NCBI RefSeq assembly: GCF_000379485.1
Contig: NZ_KB902312.1
Coordinates: 124,277 to 188,276 of the forward strand
Length of the DNA: 64,000 nt
Reading direction: 5' to 3'
DNA from: Wenxinia marina DSM 24838
GTDB taxonomy: Bacteria; Pseudomonadota; Alphaproteobacteria; Rhodobacterales; Rhodobacteraceae
Shown: one piece after another, positions 26,494 through 36,083 of the stretch
Layout of the letters: each line of letters opens with the position of its first letter
Numbering within the stretch: the first letter of the stretch is position 1
Position numbers and translations under genes: made by a program
Notes under the pieces: model-generated
The model's input: the letters and a program-made list of their open reading frames with translations, nothing else
Database searches by the model: none
Told to the model about the DNA's origin: nothing

Positions 26494-27774
26494 TCAGGGC
26501 TGCTTCTGGACCCGGGTGACCTTGCCTGCGATCAGCGAGACGATCGCCGCGGCAAAGCTGAAGAGCGCGCCCATTTTGGCTGCATCCTGCACCGGCACGT
26601 CGCCCAGCATCGTCGAGGCCGGGAAGGCCACCGACGCGATGAACAGCGACACGGTGAAGCCGATCGCCGCGACGCAGCCGATGACGAACAGGTCGACGGT
26701 CCGCATCCCGGCCGGCAGGCCGAGCCGCATCGGCCCCGCGGCGAGCCAGCCGAACAGCAGGATGCCGAAAGGCTTGCCGATTAGCAGGCCGGCCAGCACC
26801 AGCCAGGTCGGCGATCCGATGGACGAGAATTCCACGCCGGCGTTGCAGAGGCCGAAGAAGAACAGGACCACCTCGACCGGGTGCTTCAGCAGGTGCTCGA
26901 TGTGGTTCAGCAGGTCGGTCAGGTACTGCTCGGCCTCGGCGAAGAAGCCAAAGGCGCGGTCGGCGTGGGGGATCGTCGGCACGATCGGCAGCAGGCCGAG
27001 GGCCGGGTGGATGCCCGCCTCCTGGAAGCCGTACCAGGAGAGGCACCCGGCGATCAGGTAGGGCCACCAGCTCAGCCTGTCGCGCACGAAGGTCGAGTTC
27101 GGCCGCAGTTCCTTGTGCCGGTCGAGCCGGCGCGGAAGCCAGTTGAACAGGACGAACACCGCCACCGCCGCCCCCAGCGACAGCAGCAGCCATTCCGGCG
27201 CCAGCTCTCCCGACGGATAGAAGACGGCGAGGATGATGAGGCCGGCCGCGTCGTCGGCGATGGCCAGCAGCAGCAGGAACCGCACCGCGGGGTGGCCGGC
27301 GCCGAAGACGAGGCGGCCGACCAGGTAGCTGAAGGCGATGTCGGTGGCCGTCGGGATCGCCCAGCCGCGCGCGACCGCGTCGTAGGTCTCGGATCCCAGG
27401 ATGGCGGCGAGGCCGAGATAGACGGCGATCGGGCCGAACATGCCGCCCGCGGTCGCCACCAAGGGCGTCGCCGCCTTCTTGCCGCGCAGCGAGCCCTGCT
27501 CGAGGATGATCGCCTCCCACACTTCCTTGGCGGCGATGGCGAAGAAGAACGCCATCAGCACGTCGTTCACGAGGTAGTGGAGCGTGAGTGTCCGGTACTC
27601 GACCTGCCCTGCCGCATCGAGGTGGGCGTGGCCGATGAAGAAGTGGTCGACGATCACCATCTCGACGAAATGGTGATACGCCTCGGGATTGATGTTGGCC
27701 CAGACCAGCGCGATCAGGGCGCCGAAGATCAGCAGCAGCGAGTAGTTCGTGAGGAAGTTCCAGACCCGGTACAT
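26494..27774 (-). CDS. nhaA: Na+/H+ antiporter NhaA
   Basis: 426 residues from the ATG at 27774 (AAGGGG upstream). About twelve membrane segments. The paired aspartates of the ion site are in LLLAIADDAAGLIILAVFY, and GWAIPTATDIAFSYLVGRLV and PVEVVLFFFGLCNAGVEFS are further NhaA landmarks. It exchanges Na+ for H+ across the inner membrane, for pH and sodium homeostasis, which suits a marine or saline habitat. The gene is monocistronic, divergent from the UDG-family gene. Confidence 0.93.
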   Translation of the reverse strand: MYRVWNFLTNYSLLLIFGALIALVWANINPEAYHHFVEMVIVDHFFIGHAHLDAAGQVEYRTLTLHYLVNDVLMAFFFAIAAKEVWEAIILEQGSLRGKKAATPLVATAGGMFGPIAVYLGLAAILGSETYDAVARGWAIPTATDIAFSYLVGRLVFGAGHPAVRFLLLLAIADDAAGLIILAVFYPSGELAPEWLLLSLGAAVAVFVLFNWLPRRLDRHKELRPNSTFVRDRLSWWPYLIAGCLSWYGFQEAGIHPALGLLPIVPTIPHADRAFGFFAEAEQYLTDLLNHIEHLLKHPVEVVLFFFGLCNAGVEFSSIGSPTWLVLAGLLIGKPFGILLFGWLAAGPMRLGLPAGMRTVDLFVIGCVAAIGFTVSLFIASVAFPASTMLGDVPVQDAAKMGALFSFAAAIVSLIAGKVTRVQKQP

Positions 27775-27864
27775 GCTGACCACCCCTTCTCGCGCCGTAT
27801 CGCCGTCCGGGGGGAGATACCGAATGGGTCCCGCTGCCGCAAGCGAGCGCACCGGCACGGCGCC

Positions 27865-28452
27865 GTGAGCGACGTCCGGGACGAGATCGCGGCCTGCCGG
27901 CTGTGCAGGGACCGCTTCGCCGCGACCGCGACGGGTCACGCGCCGCGACCGGTCGTGTGGTTCGCGCCCGGCGCGCGGCTGCTGATCGCCAGCCAGGCGC
28001 CGGGGCTGCGCGTCCACGAGGCGGGCAAGCCGTTCTGGGACCGCTCGGGCACGCGCCTGCGGCAGTGGCTTGGCCTTTCGGAGGCCGAGTTCTACGACCG
28101 CTCGAAGACCGCCATCGTGCCGATGGCCTTCTGCTTTCCCGGCTACGACCGCGCCGGCAGCGACCTGCCGCCGCCGCCGATCTGCGCCGCGACGTGGCGC
28201 GACCGGGCGCTGGCGCTGCTGCCGGAGGTGCGGCTGACGGTGCTGATCGGCGGCGCGGCGATGCGCTGGCACACCGGCTCGAAGGCGCCGGTGACGCAGC
28301 AGGTCGCGGGCTGGCGCGACCACTGGCCCGACGTCCTGCCCTTGCCGCACCCGTCCTGGCGCAATACCGGATGGCTCAAGCGCAACCCGTGGTTCGAGGA
28401 CGAGGTGCTGCCGGTGGTGCGCGCCCGCGTCCGGGAGGTGATGGATGGCTGA
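27865..28452 (+). CDS. Uracil-DNA glycosylase family protein (short form)
   Basis: 195 residues from a GTG at 27865, the only start that keeps the N-terminal CRLC motif; the ribosome site is weak. Motif 1-like LLIASQAPGLRVHEAGKPFWD and the C-terminal PLPHPSWRNTGWLKRNPWF place it in the COG1573 UDG superfamily. Cysteines at CRLC, MAFCFPG and PPICAATW could hold an FeS cluster as in family 4 enzymes. The catalytic acidic residue of classic UDG is not evident, so activity on uracil is uncertain. It overlaps the SseB-family gene by 8 bases. Confidence 0.8.
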   Translation: MSDVRDEIAACRLCRDRFAATATGHAPRPVVWFAPGARLLIASQAPGLRVHEAGKPFWDRSGTRLRQWLGLSEAEFYDRSKTAIVPMAFCFPGYDRAGSDLPPPPICAATWRDRALALLPEVRLTVLIGGAAMRWHTGSKAPVTQQVAGWRDHWPDVLPLPHPSWRNTGWLKRNPWFEDEVLPVVRARVREVMDG

Positions 28453-29230
28453 GACGACCCCCCTCGACCGGGCGATCGCCGTTATGGCGGCGAAGGGCAC
28501 CGACGCCGCGCGCCTGTCCTTCTACGGTGTCCTCGCCGACACCGAGCTGATGCTGCTGCTGGACGCCGAGCCGACCGACGACGCCATCGCGCCCCGCCTG
28601 CAGGAGACGGACGCGGGAACCTGCGTCGTCGCCTTCGACCTGGAGGAGCGGCTGGCCGACTTCGCCGGCGGCGACGCACAGACCGCGCGGCTGCCGGGGC
28701 GGGTGCTGGCGGCACTGGCGGCGGAGCAGGGGATGGGCATCGCGCTGAACCCCGGTGGCGCGCCGACGTCTCACATCGTCCCGCCCGACGCGGTGCGCTG
28801 GCTGGCCGAGACGCTGTCGGAAGAGCCCGAGGAGGCGCCGGAGCGCCCGGTCGAGGCGCTGAAGCCGAGCCTGCCGCCCGAGGCGCTGGAGGCGCTCGGC
28901 AGGGCTCTGTCCCGCGCCCCGGGCCTCGCCGCCTACGCGCTGCTGACGCGGGTCCGCTACCACGGCGGGCGCGAGGGGCACCTGCTCACGGTGATCGATC
29001 CCCGGCCGGGATCCGAGGACGCGCTGGTGCGGGCGGTTTCCGAGGCGCTGACCTTCTCGGGCGCGGGCGAGGCGGCGGCGACCGACGTCACCTTCCTTGC
29101 CGGCGACAGCCCGGCGGCGGCGCGGCTCGCGAAGGTCGCGTTGCGCCTCGACGTGCCGGAGGCGCCCGCGACCCGGCCGGCGCCCGCCCCGCCGGGCAGC
29201 GACCCGGACAAGCCGCCGCGCCTGCGCTAG
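28445..29230 (+). CDS. SseB-family protein
   Basis: 261 residues, no signal peptide and no membrane segment. The first about 125 residues (DAARLSFYGVLADTELMLLL, TCVVAFDLEERLADFAGG, GIALNPGGAPTSHIVPPDAV) match the SseB N-terminal domain, and the second half (about 140-240) matches the C-terminal SseB-like domain. A proline-rich tail follows. The biochemical role of these cytoplasmic proteins is not known. It overlaps the UDG-family gene, and its stop shares CTAG (29227-29230) with the convergent dehydrogenase gene. Confidence 0.8.
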   Translation: MAETTPLDRAIAVMAAKGTDAARLSFYGVLADTELMLLLDAEPTDDAIAPRLQETDAGTCVVAFDLEERLADFAGGDAQTARLPGRVLAALAAEQGMGIALNPGGAPTSHIVPPDAVRWLAETLSEEPEEAPERPVEALKPSLPPEALEALGRALSRAPGLAAYALLTRVRYHGGREGHLLTVIDPRPGSEDALVRAVSEALTFSGAGEAAATDVTFLAGDSPAAARLAKVALRLDVPEAPATRPAPAPPGSDPDKPPRLR

Positions 29231-30159
29231 TAGCCGGCGCTCCGGTCCACGACGTGCAGCAGCGGCTCGCCCGCCTCGGCGCGGCGGACGTTCTCGGCGA
29301 TGACGCGGCTCGCGCTGGCAGGCCGAGTCTCCGACGCCACGTGGGGCGTCACGGTCACGCGTGGGTGACTCCAATACGGATGGTCCTGCGGCAGCGGCTC
29401 CACCCGGAACGTGTCGAGCGTGGCGTGCCCCACCTGCCCGGTCTCCAGCGCCGCCAGCAGCGCGTCGTCGTCCACCAGCCCGCCGCGGCCGGGGTTGATG
29501 ACGACCGCGCCGTCGGCGAGCCGACCGAGCGCGGGGCCGTCCAGGACGCACTCGGTGTCGGCGGTCAGCGGCAGCAGCAGCACCACGATCTCCGCCCCGT
29601 CCAGCGCCGTCGCCAGGCCGTCGTCGGCCGAGTGGCAGCGGATGCCGTCGATCTCCTTTGGCGAGCGGCTCCACCCCGACACGGCGAAGCCGAGCCCTGC
29701 GAGGGCGCGGCCGCACGCGGTGCCGAGCGCGCCGAGGCCCAGGATCGTGACCTTCCGGTCCGCCGCCAGCGGCGGCGGGACCGGCCGCCACTCGTGGTCC
29801 GGATTGACGATGTGCGCGTCCATCCCGAGGTGGTGGCGCAGGACGTGGCCGGTCACGTACTCGACCATTCCCGCCGTCAGCCCCTCGTCCACCATGCGCG
29901 TCAGCGGGATCTCCCGCGGCACGTCGTCGGCGATTCCCTCGATCCCGGCCCAGAGGCTGAGGACGGCCTTCAGCCGACCGCAGCGGGAGAGGTCGAGGCG
30001 GTCTTCGGCGGGGGCATAGACGATGTAGTCGGCCTCCTCCGGCGGGAGATCGGTCGAGAGGCGGGCGTCGACGCCAGCGGCGGCGAGGGCGTCCGGGAGG
30101 ACGGTTCGGTAGTCCGCCCAGCGGTGCGGGGCGCTGTGGAAGAGGATGTTCAGGCTCAT
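29227..30159 (-). CDS. D-2-hydroxyacid dehydrogenase (GhrA-like glyoxylate/hydroxypyruvate reductase)
   Basis: 310 residues, the GhrA length. The NAD(P) site is TILGLGALGTACGRALAGLG (about 137-156). The catalytic set is visible: Arg in VINPGRGGLVDDDAL, Glu in LDTFRVEPLPQDHPYW and His in VTPHVASET. It probably reduces glyoxylate or hydroxypyruvate with NADPH in the cytoplasm. The gene is monocistronic, convergent with the SseB-family gene, and upstream it borders two AT-rich palindromes. Confidence 0.9.
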   Translation of the reverse strand: MSLNILFHSAPHRWADYRTVLPDALAAAGVDARLSTDLPPEEADYIVYAPAEDRLDLSRCGRLKAVLSLWAGIEGIADDVPREIPLTRMVDEGLTAGMVEYVTGHVLRHHLGMDAHIVNPDHEWRPVPPPLAADRKVTILGLGALGTACGRALAGLGFAVSGWSRSPKEIDGIRCHSADDGLATALDGAEIVVLLLPLTADTECVLDGPALGRLADGAVVINPGRGGLVDDDALLAALETGQVGHATLDTFRVEPLPQDHPYWSHPRVTVTPHVASETRPASASRVIAENVRRAEAGEPLLHVVDRSAGY

Positions 30160-30181
30160 GGAGCCCGGTTACCGGGGGCGC

Positions 30182-30234
30182 GAACGAATTTCGAGAAATT
30201 CGTTCTGCGTCAGACGAAAATTCGCCGAATTTTC
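30182..30234. repeat. Pair of AT-rich perfect palindromes between rodA and the dehydrogenase gene
   Basis: GAACGAATTTC-GA-GAAATTCGTTC (30182-30205) and GAAAATTCG-C-CGAATTTTC (30216-30234), 10 bases apart, in the 89-base gap. Each contains a GAATTT/AAATTC core. They could be a bidirectional regulatory site, the rodA terminator, or a dispersed repeat. Confidence 0.8.
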
Positions 30235-30248
30235 TTCGCGCCCCGGCC

Positions 30249-31388
30249 TCAGCGCGGCTTGTGCACGTGCGCGCTCTGCACCAGCCCGAACGCCAGCAGC
30301 AGCACCAGCATCGACGAGCCGCCCCACGACACCAGCGGCAGCGGCACGCCGACGACCGGCGCGAGGCCCATCACCATGCCCATGTTCACCGCGAAGTACA
30401 GGAACAGCGTCATCGCGACCCCGTGCGTCAGCAGCGCCGAGAACCGGTCGCGGTTGGTCAGGGCGGACGCCACGCAGAAGAAGATGATCCCGGCATACAG
30501 CATCAGCAGGGCGAACGCGCCGACGAAGCCGAACTCCTCGGCCAGCGTGGTGAAGATGAAGTCGGTATGCTTTTCGGGCAGGAAGTTCAGCCGGCTCTGC
30601 GTGCCCTGCATGAAGCCACGCCCGGTCCAGCCGCCCGACCCCAGCGCGATCTTCGCCTGGGTGATGTGATACCCGGCGCCCAATGGATCGTTCGCCGGGT
30701 CGAGGAAGGTGTCGATCCGCCGGTACTGGTAATCCTTCAGCAGCTGCCACGGCGTGCCCCGGCTCTCGATCACCGCCATCACGGTGCCGATTCCGGCGGC
30801 GATCACCGTCGCGAAGTACAGCCAGTGCACGCCGGCGAGGAACATCACGGTCCCGCCCCCCGCGACCAGCAGGATCGCGGTCCCCAGATCCGGCTGCGCC
30901 AGGGTCAGCAGCGTCGGCATGCCGATGAAGAACAGCGGCACCATGACCCAGAACGGATGGCTCGCCTTGTTGACGGGCAGCCAGTCGTAATAGGCGGCGA
31001 GGAACATCACGAGGCCGATCTTCATCAGCTCGGACGGCTGCAGCCGCACGATGCCGAGGTCGATCCAGCGCTGGGCGCCCATGCCGGTCTCGCCCACGAA
31101 CTCCGTCGCGATCAGCAGGACCAGCGAGACGAGGTAGGCCAGCGCCGCCATGTTGCGCCAGAACCAGATCGGCACCATCGCGACCACGAACATCGCCGCC
31201 ATGCCGAGGGCGAAGCGCTTCATCTGCGGCTCCATCCACGGCTGGGCGCTGCCGCCGGCCACGGAATAGAGCATCAGGAAGCCGAAGCCCGCCACGGCGG
31301 TCAGCAGCAGGATGACGGGCCAGTTCAGGTAGAACAGCTTGCGCGGGCCCGCGGGCACGTACTTGGCGTGGTACGTCAGGTAGGACAT
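30249..31388 (-). CDS. rodA: Peptidoglycan glycosyltransferase RodA (MrdB)
   Basis: 379 residues, ten predicted membrane segments, with SEDS motifs: GMGAQRWIDLGIVRLQPSEL, AQPDLGTAIL, LPEKHTDFIFTTLAEEFGF and GVPLPLVSWGGSSM. It polymerises lipid II during lateral wall growth with PBP2. Its ATG overlaps the mrdA stop (TGATG). It is the last gene of the mreB-mreC-mreD-mrdA-rodA run. Confidence 0.95.
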   Translation of the reverse strand: MSYLTYHAKYVPAGPRKLFYLNWPVILLLTAVAGFGFLMLYSVAGGSAQPWMEPQMKRFALGMAAMFVVAMVPIWFWRNMAALAYLVSLVLLIATEFVGETGMGAQRWIDLGIVRLQPSELMKIGLVMFLAAYYDWLPVNKASHPFWVMVPLFFIGMPTLLTLAQPDLGTAILLVAGGGTVMFLAGVHWLYFATVIAAGIGTVMAVIESRGTPWQLLKDYQYRRIDTFLDPANDPLGAGYHITQAKIALGSGGWTGRGFMQGTQSRLNFLPEKHTDFIFTTLAEEFGFVGAFALLMLYAGIIFFCVASALTNRDRFSALLTHGVAMTLFLYFAVNMGMVMGLAPVVGVPLPLVSWGGSSMLVLLLAFGLVQSAHVHKPR

Positions 31389-33325
31389 CAGGCGCGGTCC
31401 GCGGCCGGCGCGCCGGCCGGCACGTAGGCGCGGATCCTCTCCTGCATCGCCTCGGCCGACGCGCGCTCCGAGCTGGGATAAGCGTCGAGCGGCGGCTCGC
31501 CCTCGTACAGCGCCTGCAGCGTCACGTCCCGCCCGATGGGGGAGGCGGCGCCGCCGCCGCTGCCATGTTCGACCACCACGGCGACGGCGAATCGCGGGTT
31601 CTCGTAGGGCGCGTAGTTCACCCACAGCCCGTGGTCCCGACGCTCCCACGGCAGGTCGGCGTTCGAGATGACGCCGCGGGCCCGCTCCTCGGCGGTGATC
31701 CGGCGGACCTGGCTGGTGCCGGTCTTGCCGGCCATCTTCATCCCGTCGGCGACGATCCGGCTGCGGTAGGCGGTGCCGCGCTGGTGGTTCACCACGTCGT
31801 ACATCGAGGCGCGGATGCGGCGCAGGAAGTTCTCGTTCACGCCCATCGACTCGCCCCGCCCGGTCGGCGTCTCGATCCCGTCGACGGTATGGACGAGGCG
31901 GGGGCTCACCGTCCGCCCGGTGGCGAGGCGCGAGGCCATGACGGCAAGTTGCAGCGGCGAGGTCAGGACATAGCCCTGCCCGATGGAGGCGTTGATCGAA
32001 TCGCCGATCCGCCATTCCTCGCCGCGGACCGTGCGCTTCCATTCCTTGTCGGGGATGTTACCGGCGTTGACGGCCGACATCGGCACGTCGTGCCGCTCGC
32101 CCAGGCCGAAGCGGCGGGCCATCGCGGCGATCGCGTCGATCCCGGCGCGCTGCGCCAGGTCGTAATAGTAGCAGTCGCAGGACTGCTTGAGCGATTCGTG
32201 CAGGTTGATGTTGCCGTGCCCGCCCGAGCGCCAGCAGTGGAACCGCGTCCCCGCCACCTCGGTGAAGCCGGGGCAGTAGACCGTCTCCTCGGCGTCGATC
32301 ACCCCCGCCTCGAGCGCGGCGAGCGCGGTCATCATCTTGAAAGTGGAGCCGGGCGGATAGACCCCCTGCACCGTCTTGGAGGCGAGCGGGCGGTAGATGT
32401 CCTCGTTCAGGCCGGTCCAGGCGTCGACGCTGATGCCGCGCACGAAGAGGTTCGGGTCGAACGACGGGGCCGAGGCGATGGCCTTGAGATCCCCCGTCTC
32501 GGTGTCCATCACCACGACGCTGGCACTCTCGCCCGCGAGCCGCGCCTCGACGTAGGCCTGCAGGCGGGAATCGATGGTCAGCTGGATGTCGGCGCCGGCC
32601 TCGCCCTCGATCCGGTCCAGCTCCCGCATGACGCGGCCGACGGCGTTCACCTCGATCCGGCGGGTGCCGGCCTTGCCGCGCAGGCTCTCCTCCAGCTTGG
32701 CCTCGACGCCGGTCTTGCCGATCTGGAACTTGGGGATCTGAAGCAGCGGATCGGGATCCTCGATCTGGTCGAGGTCGTAATCGGACACCGGGCCGACATA
32801 GCCGACCACGTGCGCGGTGTCGGCGCCGCGCGGGTAGTAGCGCGACATACCGACGTCCGCGACGACGCCGGGCAGCGCGGGAGCGTTCACCGTGACCCGG
32901 CTGATATCCTCCCAGCTGACGCGGTCGGCGATGGTGACGGGCACGAACGGCGAGCGGCGCTCCAGCTCTTCCTTGGCGTGCTCGATCGTCTCGTCGTCGA
33001 GGTCCACCAGCTCGCGCAGCTTGGCCAGCGTCGCGTGCACGTCGCCGGCATCCTCGCGCACCATGACGATGCGGTAGTTCTGCTCGTTCACGGCAAGCGG
33101 CACGCCGTTCACGTCGAAGATGTTGCCGCGGGCCGGCGGGATCAGGCGGATGTTGACCCGGTTCTCCTCGGCCAGCAGGCGGAACTCGTCGGCGTGCTCG
33201 ACCTGCATCGACTGCATCCGCCAGCCGAGGGCGGCGACGATGGCGGTCTGCGCGCCGCCGACGACGAAGGCGCGGCGGCCGATGCGGCGGGCCGAGGCCT
33301 CGGTATCGCGGGGCGGTCGTCTCAC
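31388..33325 (-). CDS. mrdA: Penicillin-binding protein 2 (MrdA), D,D-transpeptidase
   Basis: 645 residues from a GTG at 33325 that overlaps the mreD stop (GTGA). One N-terminal membrane segment (about 20-37), a dimerisation/pedestal domain and the transpeptidase domain with active-site PPGSTFKMM (SxxK), QSCDCYYYD (SxN-like) and MAGKTGTSQ (KTG). It cross-links new wall during elongation with RodA. Longer frames upstream read into mreD out of frame. The C-terminal YVPAGAPAADRA tail is low complexity. Confidence 0.95.
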   Translation of the reverse strand: MRRPPRDTEASARRIGRRAFVVGGAQTAIVAALGWRMQSMQVEHADEFRLLAEENRVNIRLIPPARGNIFDVNGVPLAVNEQNYRIVMVREDAGDVHATLAKLRELVDLDDETIEHAKEELERRSPFVPVTIADRVSWEDISRVTVNAPALPGVVADVGMSRYYPRGADTAHVVGYVGPVSDYDLDQIEDPDPLLQIPKFQIGKTGVEAKLEESLRGKAGTRRIEVNAVGRVMRELDRIEGEAGADIQLTIDSRLQAYVEARLAGESASVVVMDTETGDLKAIASAPSFDPNLFVRGISVDAWTGLNEDIYRPLASKTVQGVYPPGSTFKMMTALAALEAGVIDAEETVYCPGFTEVAGTRFHCWRSGGHGNINLHESLKQSCDCYYYDLAQRAGIDAIAAMARRFGLGERHDVPMSAVNAGNIPDKEWKRTVRGEEWRIGDSINASIGQGYVLTSPLQLAVMASRLATGRTVSPRLVHTVDGIETPTGRGESMGVNENFLRRIRASMYDVVNHQRGTAYRSRIVADGMKMAGKTGTSQVRRITAEERARGVISNADLPWERRDHGLWVNYAPYENPRFAVAVVVEHGSGGGAASPIGRDVTLQALYEGEPPLDAYPSSERASAEAMQERIRAYVPAGAPAADRA

Positions 33326-33864
33326 AGGCGGTGTCCCAGGGCATCGACGGCGCCGGGCGCGCGTCGGGTGAGTCCGAAGGCGACATACGCGAAACCGACG
33401 ACCAGCGGGTATGACAGGATGGTGAGGCCCATCTCGATCATGGTCAGCGCCATCGGCGCCTGCGGCATCATCAGCGCGGCGAGCGTCAGGCGCACGCCGA
33501 AGGTCAGGCCCACGATCGCCAGCGACACCGTCGCCCATTCCAGCGGGAACGGCATGGTGCGGAAGCCGGCGTGACGCCGGCGCAGCGCCTCGGTCGCGAT
33601 CACCACGGCCGCGGCCATCAGGCCGGGCGGGCGGTGGAACAGCAGATCCGTCAGCAGGAACAGCGCGGCGACGAGGAGGACCGGCACATGCTCGGGCCGG
33701 CGCACCGTCCAGGCCATCGTCGCGGCGAGCAGCAGGTCGGGGGGCGCCCAGCCGCGCGGCAGCGTGTCGAGCGGCAGCAGGCGCAGGAACACGAGGCCGA
33801 GCGCGATGCCGGTGAAGGCGAGCCGCCCCATCCAGCGGCGGGTGGCGGGGGTGCCCTCAGCCAT
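33322..33864 (-). CDS. mreD: Rod shape-determining protein MreD
   Basis: 180 residues from the ATG at 33864, which overlaps the mreC stop by 8 bases. Five or so membrane segments (FTGIALGLVFLRLLPLD, PDLLLAATMAWTVRRPE, VPVLLVAALFLLTDLLFHRP and others) in the MreD arrangement. Sequence identity in this family is low; the assignment rests on topology and on position between mreC and mrdA. Confidence 0.9.
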   Translation of the reverse strand: MAEGTPATRRWMGRLAFTGIALGLVFLRLLPLDTLPRGWAPPDLLLAATMAWTVRRPEHVPVLLVAALFLLTDLLFHRPPGLMAAAVVIATEALRRRHAGFRTMPFPLEWATVSLAIVGLTFGVRLTLAALMMPQAPMALTMIEMGLTILSYPLVVGFAYVAFGLTRRAPGAVDALGHRL

Positions 33865-34771
33865 CGGTCCGCTCCGCCACTTCCTCGCTGCCGGGCGGCG
33901 GCAGCAGGGCCTCGGCCTCGGGCAGGACGAGGCCGCCGGGGTCGACGATCTCTTCCCGCGGCTGGCTGCGCAGCACGCGCAGGAACTCCAGCCGGCCGTA
34001 ATCCGCGGCGAGGCGCACACGGTGCCGGCCGTCGTTCCCCAGCGCCACCTGCCCGACGAGGAGGTCGGCGGGGAACACGCCCCCGTCGCCGGTCGAGACG
34101 ACGCGGTCGCCGGGGCGGATCTGGTCGAGGTCCTCGAGGAAGTCGAGGACGGGGTAGATCGTGTTGTCGCCGGCGAGGATCGCGCGCTGGCCGGACGGCT
34201 GGATCACCACCGGGATGCGGCTGGACGTGTCGGTCAGCAGGATCACCCGGGAGGTCTGCTCGCCCACGCCGCTGATCCGGCCGACGAGGCCGATTCCGTC
34301 CATCGCCGGCCAGCCGTCGGTGACGCCGTCCCGCTCGCCCACGTTCAGCAGAACCGACTGCCGGAAGGGCGACCCCGAATCGGCCATCACGACGCCGGTG
34401 ATGTAGGTCAGCTGCGGGTCCAGCCGGACGTGGTTGAGGTCGAGGAGGCGGGCATTCTCCTGCTCCAGCTGCAGGGCAGCCTCGCGCCAGGCGCGCATCT
34501 GCTGCAGCTCGCGCCGCAGTTGCTGGTTCTGCTCGTGGATGCGCTGGTAGCTGCGGAAGTCCGAGACGAGGTGGATCACCCCTGTCACCGGCGCCATCGC
34601 CCAGTCCATCGGCGGCACGACCTGGTCGATCACCATCGCGCGCACCCGCTCCACCCGCGGGCTGTCGATGCGCCAGAACAGGAAGATCGCGACGAGCACG
34701 ACGACAAGCACCCCGACCAGCAGTCGCCGGATCGGGCGGACGTAGTCTTCGCCTGTCCTGTCCTTCGCCAT
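33857..34771 (-). CDS. mreC: Rod shape-determining protein MreC
   Basis: 304 residues: a single N-terminal membrane segment (about 13-33), a coiled coil (about 70-110, IHEQNQQLRRELQQMRAW), then the two beta-barrel periplasmic domain with TYITGVVMADSGSPFRQSVL, DGVTDGWPAMDGIGLVGRIS and ILAGDNTIYPVLDFLEDLDQ. It links cytoplasmic MreB to PBP2 and RodA. The C-terminal tail is Pro/Glu rich. It begins 22 bases after the mreB stop. Confidence 0.94.
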   Translation of the reverse strand: MAKDRTGEDYVRPIRRLLVGVLVVVLVAIFLFWRIDSPRVERVRAMVIDQVVPPMDWAMAPVTGVIHLVSDFRSYQRIHEQNQQLRRELQQMRAWREAALQLEQENARLLDLNHVRLDPQLTYITGVVMADSGSPFRQSVLLNVGERDGVTDGWPAMDGIGLVGRISGVGEQTSRVILLTDTSSRIPVVIQPSGQRAILAGDNTIYPVLDFLEDLDQIRPGDRVVSTGDGGVFPADLLVGQVALGNDGRHRVRLAADYGRLEFLRVLRSQPREEIVDPGGLVLPEAEALLPPPGSEEVAERTDG

Positions 34772-34793
34772 GGGGCTATCCGTCCCCGAAAGG

Positions 34794-36083
<1,290 letters not shown>

